Below, in pieces: positions 1-10,092 of a stretch of DNA of 64,000 nucleotides. The stretch's first letter is position 1. Each line of letters begins with the position of its first letter. This stretch comes from Pseudoxanthomonas sp. NC8. Its GTDB lineage: Bacteria > Pseudomonadota > Gammaproteobacteria > Xanthomonadales > Xanthomonadaceae. Where the stretch lies: the NCBI GenBank assembly GCA_025232375.1, contig CP060419.1, forward strand, positions 1,921,001-1,985,000. Direction: 5' to 3'. Below the pieces are notes generated by a model. That model worked only from the letters and a program-made list of their open reading frames with translations. It did not search any database and had not been told where the DNA came from. A program made the position numbers and the translations under genes.

Positions 1-1028
1 CCGAGGACCGCATCGATCTCCAGATCCGGGAAGGCACGCATCAGGTCGCCATGGATGGTGATCAGGGCCAGCTCGTCGATTTCCAGGAGCACGATCCGCC
101 GCGCCCCATGCCGGGCACACTGGCGGCACAGCTCCGAGCCGATCGAACCACCGGCACCGGTCACCATCACCGTACGCCCGCCAAGCCAGCCCCGGATCAG
201 TTTCCAGTCCGGCATCACCGGCTTGCGCCCGAGCAGGTCCTCGATCGCGACCTCCTTCAGTTCACCTTGGCAAAGCCTGCCCTTCGAGCACATCGGTGAG
301 GCGCGGCACGGTACGGAACGGCAGGCCCGTCCGCTCGCAGATGCCCATGACCCGCTGCATCGCCGCTGCGTCCAGCGACGGCATCGCGATCACGAGCATT
401 CCGGCGGCGGCCTCTTTTGCGACCGTCGGCGCATCCTCGAGCCTGCCCAGCACCGGCAGACCATGCAGGCGGGAGCCCCGCAGCCGCGGAGCGTCATCCA
501 GGAATCCCACCGGTTCATAGGCACCGGAGCGACGCAGATCGCGCACCAGCGCTTCGGCTGCCCTGCCGGCACCAGGATCAGCACCCGCCGCGCGCCCAGG
601 CTGCGCTGGCCCATGTGGTGATCCTTCCAGACCCGGTACAGAAGCTGGGCATGCCGGGAAAACGGTCAGGGCGAACGGATAGACCACCAGCACGGTGCGT
701 GGCACCGTGCCCAGCCGGTTGTACACGGCCAGCCCCAATACGATGGCGAGCAAGCCGAAGACGCCAGCTTTCAGGATGTTCCACAGGTCCGGCACGCTGG
801 CGAAGCGCCACAGGCCGCGATAGAGCCCCACGCGCCAGAACACGCAGGGGGCCTGGGCGGTAAGGATTGGGCAATGGTCCCGGAAAAATCCAGAAGGGCG
901 TAGGTCTCGTGCCTGCTGGCATAGCGCAGGACATGGATGAATTGCCAGCAGACATAGACCATCAGCAGATCGTGGATCACGACCGCGACACGGGTCATTG
1001 CAGCAGTCGATCTGGATCCGGGGTTCAT
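1..1028 (-). CDS. Polysaccharide biosynthesis epimerase/dehydratase, CapD/WbpM (FlaA1) family, partial and frameshifted
   Basis: Membrane-anchored nucleotide-sugar 4,6-dehydratase/epimerase used for O-antigen or capsule sugars; the C-terminus runs off the window. The N-terminal part is hydrophobic (LLAIVLGLAVYNRLG). A first Rossmann-like segment (RRVLIL, then GAGRAAEALVRDL after a frame change) follows, and a second one with VTGAGGSIGSELCR lies near 120-180. The ATG at 1028 overlaps the stop of the upstream transferase gene (ATGA), which supports this start. The frame is broken near 880, 650, 578 and 265; at 265-270 CCTTGG stands where CCTGG restores the frame. The family is clear, the exact sugar substrate is not. 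Confidence 0.8.
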
Positions 1029-2023
1029 GCTTCCTCTTCAGTTCTCTTCCCTGAGGACAGACGCCGATGCAGCTGGAGCCAGCCAAGGACGGCACCTGCG
1101 AACCAGAGCACCGTGCCGCCCGAAGCAAGCCACGGCGACGCCTCGCCTATCGAAAACGCAATGATGATAGCGGCAAGGCTGAATGCCACGTAGCCGGACG
1201 TCACGAATGCGTGACTTCGGCCGGTCTTAACCCATGATTGGTACACATGCGATGTATGGGGTTGCCACCATCGCTCCCCCGCGAGCATGCGCCCGGCCAA
1301 TGTCAAGGATGCGTCAACCAGAAACGCCGACAGGGGCAGGAGGAGGACAACGGCCGACCTCCAGCCCAGTTCCGGGGCAGCAATGGAGCCCAGCGCCGCC
1401 AGCGCATATCCGAGCGTGCCGCTGCCCACGTCCCCAAGGAAGATCCGGGCCCGCGGGAAATTGAAGGGAAGGAAACCGGCCACGGCCACGCCGAACGCCA
1501 TGGGGCCAACCAGCCGCTGCCCGGCGCCAGTCCGGCGAACGCCAGGGGGCGGCAAGCACGGCTGGGGTCGCGGCGAGCCCGTTGATGCCGTCCATGAAGT
1601 TCCAGACATTGACCAGCACAGGCACTAGTACCGCCGTCAGCAACGCCCACTCCCAGCGCCCCTCCGCCCCGTGCAGTCCCCAAGCCAGCAGGCCACCGGC
1701 CGGCGGCATTGAACGGTAAGGCGCAGCAGGGGCGACAAGGGCCGGTGATCATCGATCCAGCCGACGCCGGCAACCAGCAGAAGTCCCCCGGCGAAACACG
1801 CTGTCTTCGTGACAGGCACCGCCGTCACCGCCACGAGCACCACGCAACCGGCCAGCAGCGCGAAGGCAATTCCAATACCGCCTCCCCGCGGCGTGGGCAC
1901 GGCATGACTGCGACGCACGCCCGGCAGGTCGACCAGGTTGCGGTGCCGCGCATAGACGAGCGCCAGCCAGGTCATGAGCATCGACAGCCCGGCATGCAGC
2001 GCCAGCCACGCCGCCAATCTCAT
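1025..2023 (-). CDS. WecA/WbpL-like glycosyltransferase family 4 (undecaprenyl-phosphate sugar-1-phosphate transferase), frameshifted
   Basis: Integral membrane enzyme of the MraY/WecA superfamily, which transfers a sugar-1-phosphate to undecaprenyl phosphate to start O-antigen synthesis. Visible signatures are TPRGGGIGIAF near the N-terminus, the aspartate pair in GWIDDHRPLSP, NVWNFMDGINGLA, FLGDVGSGTLGY and HTSHVYQ. Many hydrophobic helices lie between them. The ATG at 2023 overlaps the lapB stop by one base (TGATG), so it is probably translationally coupled. Frame breaks fall near 1700 and 1545. The downstream epimerase gene supports a role in surface polysaccharide. The lipid and sugar are inferred from the family only. 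Confidence 0.8.
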
Positions 2024-3203
2024 CAGACGACCGCGTAGTTCAACAACGGCTTGACCGTCCCCCACTCCTTGCAGCTGGGGCATTGCCAGTGGTGCGTGCG
2101 TGCGCCAAATCCACAGCGCGTGCAGCGATAGCTCGGATTGCGCACGAGCAACTGGTCGGTGATGTGCTTGAGGTCGTGCAGGGTCGCGGTGCTGTCGGCA
2201 CCGACTGCCAGGTCAGGTCGATCAACGCCGCCTCGCCGCGTACCGAGGGGCGGTCCTTGAGTTGACGTCCCAAATAGTCGCGCGCGGCTTTCGCCCCTTC
2301 CTGCCCTTCGATCAGGCGGGTCAGCGCCAATACCGGGGCGATACCGCGGTAGTGCTCGCTCATCTCCGCATGGGAATACGCGCGCACCGGCGTTGTCGCC
2401 GACCTCTCCGTAGCACGCCAGCAGGCTGGGAAGGAATTCCGGCAGGTAATCCGGGTCGTGCCTTGGCGGCGCGCTCGTAGGCGCGGATCGCGCCTTCGGG
2501 ATTGCGTGCATCCGCCTCGATGCGGCCCTCCAGGATGCCCGCGCGCACGCTGGTCGCGTCGGCCTATGGTAGGCGCGTGCGATCGCAACCCGCGCACCAT
2601 CCAGGTCGCCGTTGGCACGATGGCGGTCGGCCAGCTCGCACTCGAACTGCGCAACCACCTTGCCCATCGGCTCGCCGGTGACCTCCTCGTAACGGGTTGC
2701 ATTTTCGATCGCCCGCTCCCAGTCGCGTTCCGCCTGATAGATACCGATCAGGTGCTTGAGCGCCTGCGGCGCCCGCTCATCGATCCTAGTAAGGTCGGTG
2801 AACACCGTCTCGGCGCGGTCCAGCAGCCCGGACTTCATATAGTCCTCGCCGAGCGCGAGCAGCGCCTGTACCCGCTGCTGGTCGCTGAGGTCGTTGCGCT
2901 GGACCAGCCCCTGGTGCAGTCGGATGGCGCGATCGACCTCGCCCCGGCGCCGGAACAGGTGGCCCAGCGCGACCTGGGTCTCGAAGGTTTCCTTGTCCAG
3001 TTCTGCGATGTGCAGGAACAGCTCGATCGCCTTGTCGGGCTGCTCGTTGAGCAGGTAATTCAGGCCCCGGAAGTAGGTGCTGGACAGGCGGCTGACCCAG
3101 AGTCGCCATGCCGCTGTCCACCACGCCGGCCAATCACCCAACCGGTGAGCGCCGCAAGTGGAAGCAGCAGGAAGAACCAGAACCACTCGTTGAGAAATTC
3201 CAT
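2023..3203 (-). CDS. lapB: LPS assembly protein LapB (YciM), frameshifted
   Basis: Inner-membrane-anchored regulator of LPS synthesis that in E. coli controls LpxC proteolysis by FtsH. The start MEFLNEWFWFFLLLPLAAL is a single N-terminal membrane helix. Several TPR units follow (for example YFRGLNYLLNEQPDKAIELF). The C-terminus carries a rubredoxin-like zinc knuckle, CTRCGF and CPSCKEWG. The gene follows lapA with a 4-base gap. Breaks occur near 3105, 2560, 2460 and 2390; at 3105 adding one base recreates CCAGG. The stretch 2785-2794 reads CCTAGTAAGG where CCTGGCCAGG would be expected. Length of about 393 residues fits the family. Confidence 0.92.
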
Positions 3204-3207
3204 CGAC

Positions 3208-3495
3208 TCAGGTTCCCTGGTATGGCGGGCGTGGGCCTTCCGGCGCCGCGATTGCCGGCGTCGCGGGCCTGTTGGCACGACGCAGCCGGGCCTGCAGCGG
3301 CAGCACGGCGGTCGCCATCACGATCCCGCCGCCGAGGAGAACCCCCGCCAGCAGCGATGCCGTGATCGCGATGCCGGTCGTGGTCGCGATTCCCACGACG
3401 CCGAAATCAAGCAGGATCCGCTGCGGATTGAGCGAACCGACCACCAGACCCGCGGTAAGGAAGGCAACGAGCACAAGCAGACGAAGAATGGTCAT
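3208..3495 (-). CDS. lapA: LapA family protein (DUF1049)
   Basis: Small inner-membrane protein of 95 residues, partner of LapB in LPS assembly. Two hydrophobic stretches are visible, LLVLVAFLTAGLVVG at the N-terminus and ASLLAGVLLGGGIVM in the middle, followed by a basic stretch (RLRRANR) and a Pro-rich tail. This is the standard LapA/YciS layout. The frame is intact. It sits directly upstream of lapB, as in E. coli, and the pair is probably one operon downstream of ihfB. At 3430 a TAAGG gives Leu-Thr where Leu-Ala would be usual. Confidence 0.9.
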   Translation of the reverse strand: MTILRLLVLVAFLTAGLVVGSLNPQRILLDFGVVGIATTTGIAITASLLAGVLLGGGIVMATAVLPLQARLRRANRPATPAIAAPEGPRPPYQGT

Positions 3496-3555
3496 GTCCC
3501 GACTCCTGAGACGGTCGGGTGAAGCTTAACGGACCGCAGTGCGGCCGACGAGCCG

Positions 3556-3869
3556 TCAGGCGCTTTCGTCGGCGGAGGCCGGCACCGGCTGCACGTCGCT
3601 TACCTTCTCGCGCAGTTCCTTGCCCGGCTTGAAATGGGGAACGTGCTTGCCCGGAAGGGCGACCGAATCGCCGGTCTTGGGGTTGCGGCCCAGCCGCGGT
3701 GGCCGGTAGTGCAGGGAAAAACTGCCGAACCCGCGGATTTCGATCCGCTCGCCGGACGCGAGCGCGCCGCCCATCATCTCCAGCAGCGACTTGACGGCGA
3801 GGTCCACGTCCTCGGCCTTCAGGTGCGACTGGCGCCGGGTAGGATCTCGATCAATTCGGACTTGGTCAT
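3556..3869 (-). CDS. ihfB: Integration host factor subunit beta, frameshifted
   Basis: Beta subunit of the DNA-bending nucleoid protein IHF. The N-terminus MTKSELIEI is read from 3869. The rest ([20 protein letters not shown], then [18 protein letters not shown] and GRNPKTGD) lies in another frame, with the Pro-bearing beta-arm intact. The break near 3840 reads TAGG on the plus strand; CCAGG there restores the frame and gives the expected ILARRQSHLK. The neighbouring rpsA and cmk genes match the conserved cmk-rpsA-ihfB cluster. Since IHF is important for growth, a real null mutation is unlikely. Confidence 0.93.
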
Positions 3870-3898
3870 CTCAGGCGGGCTGGATGTGTGTGGACAGG

Positions 3899-3930
3899 CC
3901 GCGGCGGCCCGGGAACCCGGACCGCCGCGG
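3899..3930 (-). terminator. GC-rich hairpin downstream of rpsA
   Basis: A 15-bp near-perfect stem (CCGCGGCGG-N-CCGGG) with an AA/TT loop lies 16 bases after the rpsA stop and before ihfB. No T-run follows on the minus strand. It could be an intercistronic hairpin that trims or attenuates the rpsA-ihfB transcript rather than a full terminator. Confidence 0.5.
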
Positions 3931-3946
3931 TGACTGCGTTGCTCTC

Positions 3947-5635
3947 TTACTCGGACTTGCCGCCCAGCTGTGCACGCAGCAGCGCGCCCAAGCTGGTGGT
4001 GCCCGCGGCGGCCTCGGCGGCCGTTTTGTTGTACTCGGCCAGCGCCTCGGCGGTCTCCGCTTCGTCCTTGGCCTTGATCGACAGCTGCAGGGTGCGCCCC
4101 TTGCGGTCCATGCCCACGAACTTGGCTTCGACCTTGTCGCCGACCTTCAGGTGCTGGGTGGCATCGTCGACACGCTCGTTGGCGATGTCGCGCGCGGCCA
4201 CGTAGCCCTCGATGCCGTCGGCCAGTTCGATCGTGGCGCCCTTGGCGTCCACTTCCTTCACCGTGCCTTCGACCTTCGAGCCCTTCGGGTTGGTCGCCAT
4301 GTACTGGCCGAACGGATCCTGCTCCATCTGCTTCAGGCCCAGGCTGATGCGCTCGCGCTCCGGATCGACCGCGAGCACGACCGCGTCAAGCGTGTCGCCC
4401 TTCTTGTAGTTGCGCAGTATGTCCTCGCCAGTGGTGTTCCAGCTGATGTCGGACAGGTGGACCAGGCCGTCGATTCCGCCGTCCAGGCCGATGAAGATGC
4501 CGAAGTCGGTGATCGACTTGATCTGCCCGGACACCTTGTCGTTCTTCTTGTGGATCGCGGCGAAGGTCTCCCACGGATTGGCAGCGACCTGCTTCATGCC
4601 CAGCGAGATACGGCGACGCTCCTCGTCCACGTCCAGGACCATGACCTCGACCTCGTCGCCGACCTGCACGACCTTGGACGGGTTGACGTTCTTGTTGGTC
4701 CAGTCCATTTCCGACACGTGCACCAGGCCTTCCACGCCCGGCTCGATCTCGACGAACGCGCCGTAATCGGTGACGTTGGAGACCTTGCCGAACACGCGGC
4801 TGTTGGCCGGGTAACGGCGGGCGATGTTGTCCCACGGATCCTCGCCCAGCTGCTTCAGTCCCAGCGAGACGCGGTTGCGCTCGCGGTCGAACTTCAGCAC
4901 GCGGACGTCCAGCTCGTCGCCGACGTTGACCACTTCGGACGGGTGGCGCACGCGCTTCCACGCCATGTCGGTGATGTGCAGCAGGCCATCGATGCCGCCC
5001 AGGTCGACGAACGCGCCGTAGTCGGTGAGGTTCTTGACCACACCCTTCAGCACCGCGCCTTCCTGCAGCTTCTCCATCAGCTGCTCGCGCTCCTCGGAGT
5101 GCTCGCTCTCGACCACCGCGCGGCGGGAAACGACCACGTTGTTGCGCTTGCGGTCCAGCTTGATGAGCTTGAACTCAAGCTCCTTGCCTTCCAGGTAGGC
5201 CGGGTCGCGCACGGGGCGCACATCGACCAGCGAACCCGGCAGGAACGCACGGACGTCCTTGATGTCGACGGTGAAGCCGCCCTTCACCTTGCCGCTGATG
5301 CGACCGGTGATGGTTTCGTTCTTCTCCGGGGCTTCTTCCAGCTCGTCCCACACCATCGCGCGCTTGGCCTTCTCGCGCGACAGCACGGTCTCGCCAAAGC
5401 CATTCTCGATGGAGTCGAGCGCGACCTTGACCTGGTCGCCCACGCCAACGTCGATCTCGCCGGCGTCATTCCGGAACTGCTCGATCGGCACGATGCCTTC
5501 GGACTTCAGGCCGGCATTGATCACCACGACATCGCCGCGGACTTCCACGACGGTGCCGACGACGATCGCGCCCGGCTTCAGCTTGGCAAGGTTGGCCTGA
5601 CTCTGTTCGAACAGCTCGGCAAAAGATTCGGTCAT
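3947..5635 (-). CDS. rpsA: 30S ribosomal protein S1
   Basis: Translation-initiation RNA-binding protein of the small ribosomal subunit, 562 residues, intact. Six S1/OB repeats are visible in order at roughly residues 20-88, 106-172, 193-261, 278-348, 365-435 and 452-521, with recurring [17 protein letters not shown] and TDFGIFIGL cores and GLVHLSD/GLVHVSE strands. It starts [12 protein letters not shown] as in other gammaproteobacteria. It lies between cmk and ihfB. Several CCAGG sites inside it (near 4336 and 5191, for instance) are read normally, so errors elsewhere hit only a subset of sites. Confidence 0.98.
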   Translation of the reverse strand: MTESFAELFEQSQANLAKLKPGAIVVGTVVEVRGDVVVINAGLKSEGIVPIEQFRNDAGEIDVGVGDQVKVALDSIENGFGETVLSREKAKRAMVWDELEEAPEKNETITGRISGKVKGGFTVDIKDVRAFLPGSLVDVRPVRDPAYLEGKELEFKLIKLDRKRNNVVVSRRAVVESEHSEEREQLMEKLQEGAVLKGVVKNLTDYGAFVDLGGIDGLLHITDMAWKRVRHPSEVVNVGDELDVRVLKFDRERNRVSLGLKQLGEDPWDNIARRYPANSRVFGKVSNVTDYGAFVEIEPGVEGLVHVSEMDWTNKNVNPSKVVQVGDEVEVMVLDVDEERRRISLGMKQVAANPWETFAAIHKKNDKVSGQIKSITDFGIFIGLDGGIDGLVHLSDISWNTTGEDILRNYKKGDTLDAVVLAVDPERERISLGLKQMEQDPFGQYMATNPKGSKVEGTVKEVDAKGATIELADGIEGYVAARDIANERVDDATQHLKVGDKVEAKFVGMDRKGRTLQLSIKAKDEAETAEALAEYNKTAAEAAAGTTSLGALLRAQLGGKSE

Positions 5636-5815
5636 TGTTGATTACTCGGTTGAACACACGGACGGGATGCTCTCGGCGATGGTGCCGCGCTCCCGCCCCC
5701 TGATCGGTCCGCGAGGACCTTGTGTGGTTTGGTTGGGAAATACCGCCGTGGTCATCCACGACGGCGCCTTGCGCTTGCGCGCGCTCTGCTGCGTGCGATC
5801 CGGCCAGTGGGCCGG

Positions 5816-6492
5816 TCAGTCGGCGCGCGCCGGCACCAGGGCCAGCACGCGATCGACAACTTCATCGATGGACAGGCCGGTGGTGTCGAGGAGAACGGCG
5901 TCATCGGCCGGCTTCAACGGTGCCACCGCGCGCTGGGCATCGCGGGCGTCACGGGACAGGATCTCCCGCAGCAGACCGTCAAATGTAACCGAAACCCCTT
6001 TTTCCTTCAACTGGTTATGGCGCCTGCGGGCGCGTTCCTCGGCGCTGGCTGTCAGGAACACCTTGCTCGTCGCGTCCGGGAAGATGACCGTCCCCATGTC
6101 GCGCCCGTCGGCCACAAGGCCCGGTTCGCGGCGGAACGCGCGCTGCCGCTCCTTGAGCGCGGCCCGGACCTCGGGGATCGCGGCGATCGCCGAGGCCAGG
6201 GTGCCGGTGGTCTCCAGGCGTAGCTCGTCCGTGGCGTCGGTTCCGTTGACAAAAACCCGCAAGCTGCCGCCATCGTCACTGAAATGCACCTCAGTATCGA
6301 AAGTGCAGCGGACCAGAGCCGCCGGGTCGGACAGGTCCAGGTCGGCCCAGCTGGCCGCCACTCCCACCGCCCGGTACAACGCACCGGAATCCAGGTAATG
6401 CCCCCCGGGCGCGAGGCGGCCAAGCGGCTTACAGTACCCTTGCCAGCCCCGGACGGACCGTCGATGGCGAGGACCGGGACAAGGGGCGACAT
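5816..6492 (-). CDS. cmk: Cytidylate (CMP) kinase, frameshifted
   Basis: Phosphorylates CMP/dCMP with ATP; cytoplasmic nucleotide metabolism. The P-loop GPSGAGKGT lies near the N-terminus. The remainder ([38 protein letters not shown]) matches the family in order. Length of 225 residues is normal. The one frame break, near 6405, lies in a run of six G/C bases, so a homopolymer miscount is likely. Start [12 protein letters not shown] at 6492 places the P-loop at the usual distance. It is upstream of rpsA in the classic cluster. Confidence 0.95.
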
Positions 6493-6565
6493 GGCGACTC
6501 CGACGGCATCAGGGCCGCAAATTGTAGCCCGCCAACCCGCCACTGCCCGCCCGCTACGCAACCGC

Positions 6566-6595
6566 TTGAAACACCAGAGGAAAGCCGGCTAGAAT
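6566..6595 (+). promoter_or_regulatory. Sigma-70-like promoter of the L36 gene
   Basis: TTGAAA at 6566-6571 and TAGAAT at 6590-6595, separated by 18 bases, about 70 bases before the L36 start codon. Both hexamers match the consensus at five of six positions. Confidence 0.6.
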
Positions 6596-6664
6596 GCCGG
6601 GCTTGTTTGCACGCCTTGGTCAAAACGACCCTGGCTTCCTATCCGTCGTCCTCCGAGGTGTGTC

Positions 6665-6790
6665 ATGAAAGTCCTGTCCTCCCTGAAGTCGGCGAAGGCC
6701 CGTCACCGCGACTGCAAGGTGGTCCGCCGCCGCGGTAAGGTCTTCGTGATCTGCAAGTCGAATCCGCGTTTCAAGGCCCGCCAGCGCTGA
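6665..6790 (+). CDS. rpmJ: 50S ribosomal protein L36, zinc-independent (YkgO) type
   Basis: A 41-residue basic ribosomal protein, [20 protein letters not shown] with the tail [14 protein letters not shown]. It has only two of the four metal ligands of the classical zinc-binding L36, so it is the C-minus form found in xanthomonads and as YkgO in E. coli. It has its own promoter upstream and a strong hairpin downstream, so it is probably monocistronic. The TAAGG at 6733 encodes the conserved Gly-Lys-Val and is genuine, unlike most TAAGG in this window. Confidence 0.93.
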   Translation: MKVLSSLKSAKARHRDCKVVRRRGKVFVICKSNPRFKARQR

Positions 6791-6830
6791 GCTGCTAAGG
6801 CAGCCCGGCCCGACCGGGTGCGGATCCACG

Positions 6831-6856
6831 CGAAGGCCGCAGCGATGCGGCCTTCG
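6831..6856 (+). terminator. Hairpin after rpmJ
   Basis: Perfect 11-bp stem CGAAGGCCGCA/TGCGGCCTTCG with a GCGA tetraloop, 40 bases after the L36 stop, followed by a weak T stretch (GCGTTTCT). Confidence 0.7.
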
Positions 6857-6994
6857 GCGTTTCTGGCCGGCGCCGGATGTTGACGCCCGCCCCATCTCCG
6901 GCGGGCGCTTCATGCTTACAATCGCCGGGCCAAGCACCTTCCCATGCCTGGCGCCATGGCATGGTGGCCATCCACCCACGGGGAGAGCAACCCG

Positions 6995-7323
6995 ATGACG
7001 CACCGCCCGAACACCCTGATCCTGCTGGCCCTGCTTGCCGTCTGCGGCGGCGCCCAGGCCGAGACCCTTCTGGTCGAGCGTGCCAACCAGGCGCCGACCG
7101 TCGCGCAGCCCGCGCGTGGCCTGACCATGGGCGAAGTCGAGGCCCGCTTCGGTGCGCCCGGGAGAAACTGGACCCGCGCGGCGGCCAGAAGCAGCAGTGG
7201 CCGACGATCAACCGCTGGGTCTATCCGTCGTTCATCGTCTACTTCGAGAAGAACAAGGTCATCGACGTGGTGGCCCGCCAGGCCGACGCCAACGAGATCG
7301 GCCCCAAGCCGCCGATCCGCTGA
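6995..7323 (+). CDS. Small secreted protein of unknown function, frameshifted
   Basis: About 109 residues. The N-terminus MTHRPNTLILLALLAVCGGA is a signal peptide with a likely cleavage after AQA. The mature part contains LTMGEVEARFGAP, then RGGQKQQWPTINRWVYPSF and YFEKNKVIDVVA, a pattern like small periplasmic SmpA/BamE-type folds with an MGEV...FG start. I cannot assign a function. The frame breaks near 7155 in a CCC run; a fourth C joins the halves as GAPREKLD. It lies between L36 and aguA on the same strand. Confidence 0.7.
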
Positions 7324-7431
7324 ACCTGTCCGGCCGTGTCCGCGCCTGCGCGCGGATGCGGCCCGATCCGTCACTGTGCGGATCCCGCCTCCCGCCCGGC
7401 AAGGCGCCGGGCCCGATGAGCCTCCCTTGGA

Positions 7432-8466
7432 ATGTCCGAAAACCTGCGCTTCCCCGCCGAGTGGGAACCCCAGGCGTCGATCCTGATCGCCTGGCCGCAT
7501 GCCGGCACCGACTGGGCCGAACGCCTGGCCGAGGTCGAAGAAACCTACGTCGCCCTGGTCGCCGCCATCACCCGGTTCCAGGACGCATGGATCTGCGTGG
7601 CCGACGACGACCTGCAGACCTACGCCGAGGCGCGCCTGCGTTCGGCCCGGGTAGACATGGACCGCGTGCGCTTCATCCCGTTCGACTACGACGACACCTG
7701 GCTGCGCGATTCCGGCCCGATCACCTTGCGTGACGGCGGCGGTTTCCGCGTGCTCGATTTCCGCTTCACCGCATGGGGCGGCAAGTTCGAGGCTGGTCGC
7801 GACGATCGCCTGGTCGAATCGCTCGCCGCCGCGGGCGTATTCGGCGGCGCGCCCCGGCAGCGCATCGACTTCGCGCTCGAAGGCGGCGGCATCGAGACCG
7901 ACGGTGCCGGCACCCTGCTCACCACGTGGCACTGCCTGCACGAGCGCCATCCACAGGCCCGCCGCGAGGAACTGGATGCGAAGCTGCGCGAATGGCTGCG
8001 CCAGGAGCGCGTGCTGTGGCTCGACCACGGCTTCCCGGAGGGCGACGATACCGACGCCCATATCGACACTCTCGCCCGCTTCGCGCCCGGCGACGCGATC
8101 GTGTTCCAGGCCTGCGACGACCCGGCCGATACGCACTACGCGGAACTGCAGGCGATGGCCGCGCAGATCGCCACGCTGCGCACGGTCGATGGCCGCCCGT
8201 ACCGGCTGTATCCGCTGCCATGGGCGGCACCGATCGTCGATGGCGACCGCCGCCGCCTGGCGGCCTCGTACGCCAACTTCCTGATCGTCAACGGCGCCGT
8301 GCTGATGCCCGCGTACGGCGATCCGGCCGATGGGCGAGCTGCCGCGGTGCTGGCCGAAGCCTTCGCGGGCCGCGAGATCGTGCAGGTGCCGTGCCGCTCG
8401 TTGATCTGGCAGAACGGCAGCCTGCATTGCATCACGATGCAGATCCCGGAAGGACTCGGCGCCTGA
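7432..8466 (+). CDS. aguA: Agmatine deiminase
   Basis: Converts agmatine to N-carbamoylputrescine in the arginine-derived route to putrescine. 344 residues, intact. Family landmarks are PAEWEPQASILIAWPH at the start, DYDDTWLRDSGPITL, GGGIETDGAGTLLTT, DTDAHIDTLARF (catalytic Asp/His) and NGSLHCITMQIP at the C-terminus, which holds the nucleophilic cysteine. The next gene encodes the enzyme for the following step, 196 bases downstream, so the two are probably cotranscribed or coregulated. Confidence 0.97.
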   Translation: MSENLRFPAEWEPQASILIAWPHAGTDWAERLAEVEETYVALVAAITRFQDAWICVADDDLQTYAEARLRSARVDMDRVRFIPFDYDDTWLRDSGPITLRDGGGFRVLDFRFTAWGGKFEAGRDDRLVESLAAAGVFGGAPRQRIDFALEGGGIETDGAGTLLTTWHCLHERHPQARREELDAKLREWLRQERVLWLDHGFPEGDDTDAHIDTLARFAPGDAIVFQACDDPADTHYAELQAMAAQIATLRTVDGRPYRLYPLPWAAPIVDGDRRRLAASYANFLIVNGAVLMPAYGDPADGRAAAVLAEAFAGREIVQVPCRSLIWQNGSLHCITMQIPEGLGA

Positions 8467-8662
8467 CCGCAGCCCGGGGCGCGCGCGGTTTCGCGGGGCG
8501 CCACGGCCGTCGACTCGCAAGGTCCGGAATCGAGGGTGGCAAACCCAGGCATCCCGTCCGTGTGCGGCCCGTCATCGCGCGGCGTCAGCCTGCCGAGAAC
8601 ACGGATCTTCAGGCCCGAACACCTCACCCGCGCTACCATCCACCACTCCCCGCACGCCCACC

Positions 8663-9553
8663 ATGCCGATGAGCCGCAAGCCCCTTTCCGTCGCCCTGAT
8701 CCAGGAACGCAACCATGGCGACGCCGATGCCAACCTGGCGGTGATCGAGCAGCGCGTGGCCGAAGCCGCCGCGCAGGGCGCGCAGCTGGTGCTCCTGCAG
8801 GAGCTGCACAACGGCGCCTACTTCTGCCAGCACGAATCGGTGGCCGAATTCGATATAGCCGAACCGATCCCCGGCCCGAGCACCGAGCGCCTGGGCGCAC
8901 TGGCGAAGAAGCACGGCGTGGTCATCGTCGGCTCGCTGTTCGAGCGTCGTGCCGCCGGCCTGTACCACAACACCGCGGTGGTGCTGGAGAAGGACGGCAG
9001 CCTGCTCGGCAAGTACCGCAAGATGCACATCCCGGACGATCCGGGCTTCTACGAGAAGTTCTATTTCACCCCGGGCGACATCGGTTTCAGGCCGGTGGAC
9101 ACCTCGGTGGGCCGGCTCGGCGTGCTGGTGTGCTGGGACCAGTGGTATCCGGAAGCCGCACGCCTGATGGCGCTGGCCGGCGCCGAGCTGCTGCTCTATC
9201 CGACGGCGATCGGCTGGGATCCGGACGACGTGCAGGACGAGAAGAACCGCCAGCGGGACGCGTGGATCCTGAGCCACCGCGGCCATGCCGTCGCCAACGG
9301 CCTGCCGGTGCTGTCGTGCAACCGCGTCGGCCATGAGCCCTCGCCGCTGGGCGCATCCGGCATCCAGTTCTGGGGCAACAGCCACGTACTCGGCCCGCAG
9401 GGCGAGTTCATCGCCGAGGCCGGCGGCGAACCGACGGTGCTGGTCTGCGACGTCGACCTGCAGCGCAGCGAGCACGTGCGCCGCATCTGGCCATTCCTGC
9501 GCGACCGCCGGATCGATGCCTACGGCGACCTGCTCAAGCGCTACATCGACTGA
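8663..9553 (+). CDS. aguB: N-carbamoylputrescine amidase
   Basis: Nitrilase-superfamily amidase that hydrolyses N-carbamoylputrescine to putrescine, CO2 and ammonia. 296 residues, intact. The Glu-Lys-Cys triad is visible as E47 (LVLLQELHNG), K120 (GKYRKMHIPDD) and C157 (VLVCWDQWYPE). The tail RRIWPFLRDRRIDAYGDL is typical. A second ATG six bases in (MSRKPLSV) is an alternative start. With aguA it completes agmatine to putrescine. Confidence 0.97.
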   Translation: MPMSRKPLSVALIQERNHGDADANLAVIEQRVAEAAAQGAQLVLLQELHNGAYFCQHESVAEFDIAEPIPGPSTERLGALAKKHGVVIVGSLFERRAAGLYHNTAVVLEKDGSLLGKYRKMHIPDDPGFYEKFYFTPGDIGFRPVDTSVGRLGVLVCWDQWYPEAARLMALAGAELLLYPTAIGWDPDDVQDEKNRQRDAWILSHRGHAVANGLPVLSCNRVGHEPSPLGASGIQFWGNSHVLGPQGEFIAEAGGEPTVLVCDVDLQRSEHVRRIWPFLRDRRIDAYGDLLKRYID

Positions 9554-9561
9554 GAACGCGC

Positions 9562-10092
9562 GTGCACGCATCCGTCCGCGACGCCACTCCGGCCGACGTT
9601 CCGGCGATCGCAAGCATCTACGCCGCGGAAGTGCGCGGGCACGTCAACACCTACGAATACGAAGCGCCCGACGCCGCCGAAATGGCCCGGCGGATGCAGG
9701 CGATAGTGGGCGCCGGCTATCCGTACCTGGTCGCCGAGGACGAGGCCGGCATCGCCGGCTACGCCTATGCCAGCAGCTACCGTGCGCGTGCCGGCTACCG
9801 TTTCACCGTCGAAAACTCCGTCTACGTCGCCGCGGGACGCCAGGGCCATGGCATCGGTTCGATCCTGCTGGGGCGGCTGCTCGCCGAATGCGAGGCGCGC
9901 GGCTTCCGGCAGATGATCGCGGTGATCGGCGAACCCTCCAACACCGCCTCGATCCGGCTGCACCAGAAGTTCGGTTTCAGACTGGCCGGCACCTTCCACG
10001 GCATCGCTTGGAAGCATGGTCGCTGGCTGGACACCGTACAGATGCAGCGCGAAATTGGCACCGGCAACCACGAGCCCCCGCATGACCGATGA
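9562..10092 (+). CDS. GNAT N-acetyltransferase, phosphinothricin acetyltransferase-like
   Basis: Cytoplasmic acetyl-CoA-dependent N-acetyltransferase, 176 residues, GTG start nine bases after the aguB stop. It shows the PAT-family pattern: VRDATPADVPAIASIYAAEV, YAYASSYRARAGYRFTVENS, then the acetyl-CoA loop QGHGIGSILLGRLL and KFGFRLAGTFHGIAWKHGRW. The family includes PAT/Bar and methionine sulfoximine acetyltransferases; the natural substrate here is unknown. It overlaps the next gene by 11 bases. Confidence 0.88.
   Translation: MHASVRDATPADVPAIASIYAAEVRGHVNTYEYEAPDAAEMARRMQAIVGAGYPYLVAEDEAGIAGYAYASSYRARAGYRFTVENSVYVAAGRQGHGIGSILLGRLLAECEARGFRQMIAVIGEPSNTASIRLHQKFGFRLAGTFHGIAWKHGRWLDTVQMQREIGTGNHEPPHDR

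Noticed and set aside
262..1128. Long frame on the minus strand read as a single protein
   Set aside because: Only its middle segments match the epimerase family; the ends are out-of-frame shadow sequence.
3791..5641. A 616-codon open frame on the plus strand opposite rpsA
   Set aside because: It is the antisense shadow of S1 with unnatural His/Asp/Leu-rich composition; high-GC codon bias keeps it open.
6916..8520. A 534-codon open frame opposite aguA
   Set aside because: Antisense shadow of an intact, well conserved enzyme.
8467..8662. A regulatory RNA or gene between aguA and aguB
   Set aside because: The 196-base gap shows no clear hairpin, promoter or frame that I can support.
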